This document shows positions 1-4,629 of a stretch of DNA of 6,480 bases, piece by piece. The stretch's first letter is position 1. Each line of letters begins with the position of its first letter. Under the pieces are notes generated by a model. The model did no database searches. It had not been told where the DNA came from and was given only the letters and a program-made list of their open reading frames with translations. Origin of the DNA: an uncultured Actinomyces sp. (GTDB lineage: Bacteria > Actinomycetota > Actinomycetes > Actinomycetales > Actinomycetaceae). Made by a program: the position numbers and the translations under genes. Location: contig CAJZDJ010000096.1 in NCBI GenBank assembly GCA_915063485.1, positions 1 to 6,480 on the forward strand. Direction: 5' to 3'.

Positions 1-65
1 CCCTGGGCAAACTAATACCAGCCTGCTTAGCACAAACGATCATCAGCAGGATTGCATCTAAACAT

Positions 66-99
66 GGTGGGGGGACTCTCTTTAGAAAGTCCCCCCACC
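66..99. terminator. Strong G/C hairpin downstream of the duplicated gene pair
   Basis: The arms GGTGGGGGGACT (66-77) and AGTCCCCCCACC (88-99) are perfect complements of 12 bp around a 10-nt loop. The hairpin lies about 50 nt past the stop codon of the minus-strand gene at 147, so it probably ends that transcript. On the minus strand it is followed by ATGTTTAG, which is only a weak U-tract, as is common in actinobacteria. It could also serve a plus-strand gene from the left: one frame is open from position 2 to a TAA at 59-61, but 19 codons are too few to identify anything. Confidence 0.65.
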
Positions 100-146
100 A
101 CCATTTCCCCGCCACAATACCTTTACGGTTGACATATTTACGAGAT

Positions 147-713
147 TCAGGCCATCTGAGCCCAATAAATGTGGTCATAATCCTCGTAAGATAATAAGTC
201 ATCATGAAAAGCATAACTTAATTCCTGGTCAACTTCTCCTTCCTTTGGGCTGGAACCAACATCCCCTACAAGCGTTACAGGTATGTTGGTAAGACCAAAA
301 TCGTAATGGATCACGAGTCGAGTTAGTTCATCAAGCGTTAGGTTACCTTCACTATATTCTTTAATCATACGGGTAACCGTGCATAGACGCTCGAAACCAA
401 GCTTTTCTAAAGCTTCAGGAACCTGCTCTTCTAGCATTGCCTTTACAAGATCCCAGTCAATCTGATCTTGCCAAGGACGCCTGAAATCATAAACATGTTC
501 TTGAGTACCCGTAAATTCCCAATTAAAGAAATTTAACAACGCTCGTAACTCTTTAGGCTCAACCTTGCAATCAGAGTATTCACGTAAGATCTGGCGTACC
601 GTGCGCAACCGGTCCACACCAATTTCATCCACAGCCTCAGGCGCTAAACGCTTAATCGCTTCCTCAGCTACCTGCGGATCAATCGTTAGATCCTTAGTCG
701 GATACTGTTCCAT
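147..713 (-). CDS. Unknown acidic two-repeat protein, copy A of a tandem pair
   Basis: This encodes 188 residues of a family I do not recognise. It is about 85% identical (28 substitutions by eye) to the protein encoded just upstream at 769-1338. Each protein holds two related helical units, at about residues 15-70 and 89-144; both centre on a G-[VF]-[DE]-R-L-x-T-V motif followed by an E-Y and an E-L helix. A separate acidic, aromatic tail ends in DYDHIYWAQ. No signal peptide or membrane segment is visible, so it is probably cytosolic. The ATG at 713 is chosen because it aligns with the start of the other copy and has the purine-rich AGAAGGG upstream; a TTG at 737 would add eight residues. 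GC is lower than in the hem genes (28/60 in one sampled line against 43/60 in hemA), suggesting acquired DNA. A tandem, acidic gene pair could be immunity or antitoxin genes, but no toxin is visible, so that is only a guess. Confidence 0.85.
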   Translation of the reverse strand: MEQYPTKDLTIDPQVAEEAIKRLAPEAVDEIGVDRLRTVRQILREYSDCKVEPKELRALLNFFNWEFTGTQEHVYDFRRPWQDQIDWDLVKAMLEEQVPEALEKLGFERLCTVTRMIKEYSEGNLTLDELTRLVIHYDFGLTNIPVTLVGDVGSSPKEGEVDQELSYAFHDDLLSYEDYDHIYWAQMA

Positions 714-714
714 C

Positions 715-737
715 TTGATCTTTTCCCTTCTGATCAA
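715..737 (-). promoter_or_regulatory. Hairpin presenting the ribosome binding site of copy A in its loop
   Basis: On the minus strand TTGATC (737-732) and GATCAA (720-715) are perfect complements around an 11-nt loop, AGAAGGGAAAA. The loop contains the only Shine-Dalgarno-like sequence before the ATG at 713. The stem ends one base before the start codon. Whether it folds in the cell, and whether it affects translation, is inference. Confidence 0.4.
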
Positions 738-768
738 ATACTTCTTTATACATAAATAGAATCAGAGC

Positions 769-1338
769 TTATTTAGCCCTTTGAGCCCAATAAATGTGGT
801 CATAGTCATCATAAGATAACTGCTTCTCAGAAAAAGCCCAACGCAGTTCCTCACTAACCTGTCCCTCATCTGGGCTAGAACCAACATCCCCCACAAGCGT
901 TGCAGGTATATCAGTCAGACCAAAATCGTAATTGATCACAAGTCGAGTCAGTTCATCGAGAGTTAGGTTACCTTCACCATATTCTTTAATCATGCGGGTA
1001 ACCGTGCGAAGCCTGTCGAAACCAAGCTTTTCTAAAGCTTCAGGAACCTGCTCCTCTAGCATTGCCTTTACAAGATCCCAGTCGATCTGGTCTTGCCAGG
1101 GACGCCTGTAATCATAAATATGCTCTTGGGTGCCCGTAAATTCCCAATTAAAGAAATCTAACAACAAGTACAGCTCTTCATCATCAACCTTGCAATCAGA
1201 GTATTCATCTAAAATCTGGAGTACTGTGCGCAACCGGTCCACACCAATTTCATCCACAGCCTCAGGCGCTAAACGCTTAATCGCTTCCTCGGCTACCTGC
1301 GGATCAATCGTTAGATCCTTAGTCGGATACTGTTCCAT
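769..1338 (-). CDS. Unknown acidic two-repeat protein, copy B of a tandem pair
   Basis: This encodes 189 residues, the upstream and probably first-transcribed member of the pair. The ATG at 1338 is preceded by GAGAGGAG with a spacer of about 7 nt, a clear Shine-Dalgarno site and better than that of copy A. Repeat 1 (about residues 15-70) and repeat 2 (about 89-144) share GVDRLRTV / GFDRLRTV and the following helix pattern, so the gene probably arose by internal duplication and was later duplicated whole. The differences from copy A cluster at residues 40-61 and 157-173, while residues 1-39 and the central PWQDQIDWDLVKAMLEEQ segment are unchanged. Only 55 nt separate the stop codon from the start of copy A, with no hairpin terminator between them, so the two are probably co-transcribed. 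Function unknown; a soluble protein is likely. Confidence that it is a real gene is high because both copies keep the frame despite many nucleotide changes. Confidence 0.87.
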   Translation of the reverse strand: MEQYPTKDLTIDPQVAEEAIKRLAPEAVDEIGVDRLRTVLQILDEYSDCKVDDEELYLLLDFFNWEFTGTQEHIYDYRRPWQDQIDWDLVKAMLEEQVPEALEKLGFDRLRTVTRMIKEYGEGNLTLDELTRLVINYDFGLTDIPATLVGDVGSSPDEGQVSEELRWAFSEKQLSYDDYDHIYWAQRAK

Positions 1339-1403
1339 TTTGTTCTCCTCTCAAATTCAATGCACCCAAAAGCCAATTAGGGCGCACAAACTCCACCTAC
1401 TCA

Positions 1404-1413
1404 GCTAATTAGC
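1404..1413. promoter_or_regulatory. Perfect 10-bp palindrome, possible operator
   Basis: GCTAATTAGC is self-complementary and lies upstream of the duplicated gene pair; a partial copy, CCAATTAGG, follows closer to the gene at about 1373-1381. It fits the placement of a repressor site, but the sequence matches no operator I know. Confidence 0.25.
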
Positions 1414-1450
1414 GAGCAGGAAACCTAAATAAATCAATGTTTCCACCATT

Positions 1451-1491
1451 AGGGCAGCGCCAATACAGGCACAGCGCTAATTTGCTGCCCT
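1451..1491. repeat. Inverted repeat AGGGCAGC / GCTGCCCT
   Basis: The 8-bp arms (1451-1458 and 1484-1491) enclose a 25-nt loop, which contains a second, overlapping pairing option AGCGC/GCGCT (1456-1460 with 1474-1478). On the plus strand it is followed by TAAAAGTTTTA, so it resembles a terminator for plus-strand transcripts, yet no plus-strand gene lies to its left. A structured leader for the minus-strand pair is an alternative. Confidence 0.4.
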
Positions 1492-1600
1492 TAAAAGTTT
1501 TAGTCGATTGCAGCGTTATCGACATTGACTCAGCTGCTTGTTGTTAGGGCCTTGAAGTATCAACCCCTTCAATCACTATGTTAACCCCAATGCGCCTATA

Positions 1601-1643
1601 TGGCCAGCATTTTTAGTTTGGAAAATTTACAAACATCTGGCCA
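1601..1643. repeat. Nested inverted repeat TGGCCAG(GTTTG/CAAAC)CTGGCCA
   Basis: The outer arms TGGCCAG (1601-1607) and CTGGCCA (1637-1643) enclose inner arms GTTTG (1616-1620) and CAAAC (1630-1634) in otherwise A/T-rich DNA. This bipartite dyad is compatible with a structured RNA or a protein-binding site. No function can be assigned. Confidence 0.35.
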
Positions 1644-1688
1644 CCAAAATTTACCCAGCCTATACCCTCGAACACTGGCACAGCAGAG

Positions 1689-1723
1689 CCGGCAAGGGGG
1701 CAGCTTAGCTGGCCCCTTGCCGG
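1689..1723. terminator. Long hairpin after the small membrane protein gene
   Basis: CCGGCAAGGGG (1689-1699) pairs with CCCCTTGCCGG (1713-1723); inside, after one G-G mismatch, CAGC pairs with GCTG around a TTA loop. It starts 21 bases past the stop codon of the minus-strand gene at 1745. There is no U-tract on the minus strand, which is acceptable for an actinobacterial terminator of this stability. Confidence 0.7.
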
Positions 1724-1744
1724 GTCCGCCTTGGCTAACAAGGT

Positions 1745-1978
1745 TTAATTGGTGTTGCCCTGATAGCCGCGCTTAAAGGCCAAGATCCACTCGGGCCAGT
1801 CCAAGCGCTTGTGTTGCCAGCGCGCGTAGATCTCTCCGGCCAACCAACACACGGTGCCAACCAGCCAAATGATCATCAGTTGTGGCCGGGTGTTCCACAC
1901 CTCCCGGGCAGCGAAAAACAGGAACAGGCTCAAAACCAGCGGCCCGCCCGTGCGCATCCTTGTAAATAACCGTTCCAT
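1745..1978 (-). CDS. Small two-helix membrane protein, unknown
   Basis: This encodes 77 residues that I do not recognise. A basic N-terminus (MERLFTRMR) leads into a hydrophobic segment at about residues 12-28 and a second at about 33-51 (LMIIWLVGTVCWLAGEIY), followed by a basic, tryptophan-rich tail with WPEWILAF at 61-68 that could lie along the membrane surface. Both termini are likely cytoplasmic by the positive-inside rule. The ATG at 1978 is chosen because AGAGGTGA lies about 6 nt upstream; the same frame is open up to an ATG at 2134, but that one has no Shine-Dalgarno site and the extra residues look unlike protein. The gene sits between its own hairpin (1689-1723) and the one ending the haem operon, so it is likely a separate unit. 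No link to haem synthesis is shown. Confidence 0.65.
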   Translation of the reverse strand: MERLFTRMRTGGPLVLSLFLFFAAREVWNTRPQLMIIWLVGTVCWLAGEIYARWQHKRLDWPEWILAFKRGYQGNTN

Positions 1979-2008
1979 CGTGTTCACCTCTAGACGCTTG
2001 CTTTGTCT

Positions 2009-2076
2009 GCGGCTACAGAACACTGGCGCAGCCAAGGCAGTAGGGATGGGTGTATGCACAACCACTCTGTAGCCGC
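2009..2076 (-). repeat. 11-bp inverted repeat in the leader of the small membrane gene
   Basis: GCGGCTACAGA (2009-2019) and TCTGTAGCCGC (2066-2076) are perfect complements separated by 46 bases. On the minus strand the structure ends about 20 nt before the AGAGGTGA ribosome binding site of the gene at 1745-1978. It may be a leader RNA structure or a pair of protein-binding half-sites. Confidence 0.45.
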
Positions 2077-2143
2077 GCACACATTCATTAAACACCCAAC
2101 CAAGTGACGGGCGCCATAGAAATTTAGTCAACATTTAAACGGC

Positions 2144-2174
2144 GTGTGCCCCAAGGCTAAGCCTTGGGGCACAC
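2144..2174 (-). terminator. Hairpin, probable end of the hemA-hemH-hemQ operon
   Basis: GTGTGCCCCAAGGC (2144-2157) and GCCTTGGGGCACAC (2161-2174) form a perfect 14-bp stem with a 3-nt loop. On the minus strand it is followed by GCCGTTTAAATGTT, a weak U-tract. It lies about 140 bases past the hemQ stop codon; no gene is visible in the 2175-2311 gap, which also holds the palindrome CGCTGCGCAGCG at 2226-2237. Confidence 0.75.
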
Positions 2175-2311
2175 CACCAAACAAAATCACCAACTAGCCT
2201 CGCCAACTACTGCACAAACGTGCACCGCTGCGCAGCGCCCACGAAGCAGCCAAACCTAGACCAGCCAAGCTGCGCCGTCGTCGTAGGCAAAACTAGCCGC
2301 TAAAACGCAAC

Positions 2312-3451
2312 TTACACTCGGGGCTGACGCTGCGCCCACACCACCGGCTCCACGCGGTGACCAGTGTAGAAGGGAGTATCCACACGCACATGCAAACGCG
2401 CCTCGGTGTAACGCTGAGCGTGCATAACCCCCTCAAGGCGATCAAGGCCGTCAGCCTCAAAAGCCAGCACCCACTCATAGTCGCTCATACCGAAAGCACT
2501 CAAAGTCGAGCCCTTAACATCGGGGTACTGAGCAAAACCATTACGGCCATGATCAGCCATAATGCGTGAACGCTCAGCCGCATCGAGCAGATACCAGTCA
2601 TAGGAGCGCACGAAGGGGTACACCATGATCCACTCGCGCGGCACCACACCCCCAAAGCAGGCGGGAATGTGACGGCGATTGAACTCGGCCGGAGTGTGCA
2701 GACCCATGCAGCTCCACACCGGCTCCAGGTAACGCCCCAGCGCACTGGCGCGCAGACGCTGGTAGGCATCCTGTAGCGCCTTGGGGTCGTCGTTAAGCCA
2801 CCAAATCAGCAGGTCAGCCCCAGCCCTAAAACCGGCCAGGTCATACCAGCCGCGCGTGGAGGCGCCTGAGCCGGCCACATACTGCACCGACTCGTACACC
2901 AGGGCCTCACGGACGGCGTCGTCGGCAGGTAGCGGGGCGGCCAGCTTCCAAACCGTGTACAGGGCGTAGTGCTGCTTGTTGTTTACCTCGTCAAAGTCAA
3001 CGGTGGCGACGTCGCGCGGATCGTGGCGGCTGACAGTGTCTGGATGCCCATGCGGGTGGGTTTTAGCCATAGCTTTCTCCTTTGGCTGTGTGGTTACCTT
3101 AGGGTCTTTAGGGTCCTGCGCCTGGCCCGGGTGGCAGTTTTTAGTCTCGACGCCGTGGCTCGCCTCAGCCGGGCAAGCGCCGGCCTGGTTACGGTTTTGC
3201 ATCTCTGCAGCCAACTTGGCCAGGTATTTCTTGCCAACTTTGGGGTGGCCCTGTGGCAAGGGCAGCACCTGCCCTTCCTTAACCAGCTTGTGGGCCTGCT
3301 TCTTGGTTAGCGGGCGGCCATCCCAATCCTTAGCGTTGGCACTGATTTGCGCTTCACGCTCTTTCTTAGCGGCTTTTTTGGCAGCTTTCTTAGCTTTTTT
3401 CTGGCTGCGCTCAAGCTCTTGCTTAGCGCTAAGCTCCTTAGCTTTCCCCAT
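2312..3451 (-). CDS. hemQ: Coprohaem decarboxylase HemQ/ChdC with a long N-terminal extension
   Basis: The last enzyme of the coproporphyrin-dependent pathway: it removes two propionate carboxyls from coprohaem III, using peroxide, to give haem b. The core begins about residue 150 (DFDEVNNKQHYALYTVWKL) and includes YPFVRSYDWYLL, the ADHG haem-ligand motif and the end signature VDTPFYTGHR. Counting from Met128, the catalytic Tyr is residue 151, the proximal His 174 and the distal His 134, with the 17- and 23-residue spacings expected for actinobacterial ChdC. The frame gives 379 residues, while the family usually has about 230-250. The extra 127 residues are a Lys/Ala-rich helical stretch (1-35), a segment with DWDGRPLTKKQAHKL (42-56), and a low-complexity tail with C93, H99, C106 and H107. 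The ATG at 3451 has AGGAG six nt upstream and lies 2 nt past the hemH stop. An internal ATG at 3070 would give a normal 252-residue enzyme. Cytosolic. Confidence 0.95.
   Translation of the reverse strand: MGKAKELSAKQELERSQKKAKKAAKKAAKKEREAQISANAKDWDGRPLTKKQAHKLVKEGQVLPLPQGHPKVGKKYLAKLAAEMQNRNQAGACPAEASHGVETKNCHPGQAQDPKDPKVTTQPKEKAMAKTHPHGHPDTVSRHDPRDVATVDFDEVNNKQHYALYTVWKLAAPLPADDAVREALVYESVQYVAGSGASTRGWYDLAGFRAGADLLIWWLNDDPKALQDAYQRLRASALGRYLEPVWSCMGLHTPAEFNRRHIPACFGGVVPREWIMVYPFVRSYDWYLLDAAERSRIMADHGRNGFAQYPDVKGSTLSAFGMSDYEWVLAFEADGLDRLEGVMHAQRYTEARLHVRVDTPFYTGHRVEPVVWAQRQPRV
3068..3083 (-). promoter_or_regulatory. Internal ribosome binding site and ATG inside the hemQ frame
   Basis: AAAGGAG (3083-3077) lies 6 nt before an in-frame ATG (3070-3068), a stronger site than that of the upstream start. 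Starting here yields MAKTHPHGHP and a protein of normal HemQ length with its whole catalytic core. Either this is the true hemQ start and the preceding codons form a separate reading segment lacking a stop, or both a long and a short HemQ are made. Confidence 0.7.
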
Positions 3452-3453
3452 GT

Positions 3454-4629
3454 TCAACTCCTAAAACTGTTAAATACGGACGCGGGGGCGAAACGGTCCG
3501 GACCAGGGCGGCTCTGGCTGGCCCCGCTACGACAGCATTGAGGTGGGCATACAGTATGGAACGGGCCAGTGCCGGTGGTGTTAACAATTTCGTAGCCTTC
3601 GCCACGGGCGTGCGCGGCGCGCTCCTCCATAATGTCCACCAGGGAGGACACAAACTCTGGGTCTTCGCTGACAGTGTCTGCACGCTCATAGCCCAAGCCC
3701 AGCTCGGCGGCAGTTTGGGCGGCTTCCGTATCCAGGTCATACACCACTTCCATATGGTCAGTGATGAAACCAATGGGAGCCACTACCACCGCCTGAATCT
3801 GGTCTCGGTCAAGCTGGGCCAGCACGTCATTAATGTCGCTTTCCAGCCACTTGGCGTGCGGCGGGCCAGAACGCGAGCAGTAAGCCAGATCCGCGTTCAC
3901 CTGCTTAACCCCCAGCGCCCACTCCAAAGCCGGCTGTAAAGCCTCAATCAAAGCCTGATGCTGGGCCACATAGCTGATCTCGTTAGCCAGGCGGGGGAAA
4001 CGCTCCAGCTCCTCAGCGCTAGGGGCACTACCGGCCTCCATAGCCAGCGGAATCGAGTGAGTTACATACAGAAGCTTGATTTGCTGCGGTTTAAAGCCCT
4101 GCTCAGCCAGCTTGGCGTAAGCCACCTGGATTGAACGCACCTGGGCGTTAAACATGCCGTCAGTGTTGTAGTAGGGACGCACCTTATCCACGGTCAAAAC
4201 CCCGGGAGCGTAAGTGTCCTCCAGCTCCACTAGGGCGCTAGCAATATCTTCACGGTACTGGCGGCACCCCGAGTAGGAAGCATAAGCGGAGGTGGGCAAG
4301 GCCAAGATGCGGCGCGCGCCGGCGTCGGCTAACTCCCGCAAGCCCTCACTGACGAAAGGATGCCAGTTACGGTTACCCCAACCCAAGGCAATGTCACAGC
4401 CGCGCTGATCCAGCTCACGCCGCAGGTGGCCCAGCAGGCGACGGTTGCATTCATTAATGGGTGAAACCCCGCCAAAAAGCTTATAGTGCTCACTTACCTG
4501 CAGCAGGCGTTCATCAGGCACGCCGCGCCCGCGCGTAGCGTTACGCATAAACGGCAGTACGTCCTCGGGCCCATTAGGTCCGCCGTAGGACAGCAGCATG
4601 ATCGCGTCATAGGGCGCAAGTGAAGACAT
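3454..4629 (-). CDS. hemH: Coproporphyrin III ferrochelatase HemH/CpfC
   Basis: This enzyme inserts Fe2+ into coproporphyrin III to give coprohaem III, the substrate of the hemQ product encoded next. In 391 residues, family motifs appear in order: LLSYGGPNGPEDV (12-24), GGVSPINECNR (53-63), GWGNRNWHPF (83-92), TSAYASYSGCRQYRED (113-128), VTHSIP with the metal-site His191, SRSGPP (252-257), and PIGFITDHMEVVYDLD with Glu294. The protein is soluble or peripheral, with no hydrophobic C-terminal anchor. Cys122 together with Cys361, Cys365 and Cys366 near the C-terminus fits the [2Fe-2S] cluster known from actinobacterial ferrochelatases; the ligand assignment is inference. The last 25 residues are low complexity. 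The ATG at 4629 has AAGGAG just upstream and lies inside the hemA 3' end (23-nt overlap), so translational coupling is likely. Pathway context with hemQ favours coproporphyrin rather than protoporphyrin as substrate. Confidence 0.97.
   Translation of the reverse strand: MSSLAPYDAIMLLSYGGPNGPEDVLPFMRNATRGRGVPDERLLQVSEHYKLFGGVSPINECNRRLLGHLRRELDQRGCDIALGWGNRNWHPFVSEGLRELADAGARRILALPTSAYASYSGCRQYREDIASALVELEDTYAPGVLTVDKVRPYYNTDGMFNAQVRSIQVAYAKLAEQGFKPQQIKLLYVTHSIPLAMEAGSAPSAEELERFPRLANEISYVAQHQALIEALQPALEWALGVKQVNADLAYCSRSGPPHAKWLESDINDVLAQLDRDQIQAVVVAPIGFITDHMEVVYDLDTEAAQTAAELGLGYERADTVSEDPEFVSSLVDIMEERAAHARGEGYEIVNTTGTGPFHTVCPPQCCRSGASQSRPGPDRFAPASVFNSFRS

Larger units (their letters stand above)
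1339..1744. other. Non-coding stretch rich in inverted repeats
   Basis: I see no convincing gene in these 406 bases on either strand. The stretch should hold the promoter of the duplicated pair, but no good -35/-10 pair stands out. It contains a perfect 10-bp palindrome GCTAATTAGC at 1404-1413 (about 65 bases upstream of copy B), a hairpin at 1451-1491, a small hairpin TTGAAG/CTTCAA at 1552-1572, a nested dyad at 1601-1643, the direct repeat AAAATTTAC at 1622-1630 and 1646-1654, and the terminator-like hairpin at 1689-1723. It may be a regulatory region, an RNA gene or the remains of a lost gene. Confidence 0.5.

Noticed and set aside
2..61. 3' end of a plus-strand gene running in from the left
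   Set aside because: One frame is open for 19 codons to a TAA just before the hairpin, but it is too short to identify and another frame is also open.
714..737. TTG start adding eight residues to copy A
   Set aside because: The paralogue starts at the equivalent of the ATG at 713 and the purine-rich site would lie inside the extension.
1405..1449. Short hydrophobic minus-strand peptide MVETLIYLGFLLAN
   Set aside because: Only 14 codons, no ribosome binding site, and in-frame stops just upstream; could be a chance frame.
1979..2134. Longer form of the small membrane protein starting at 2134
   Set aside because: The ATG lacks a ribosome binding site, the extra residues look random, and an 11-bp inverted repeat fills this segment; AGAGGTGA clearly precedes the ATG at 1978.
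3452..3457. TTG at 3457 as the hemQ start
   Set aside because: It directly abuts the AGGAG site with no spacer, while the ATG at 3451 has the proper 6-nt spacing.
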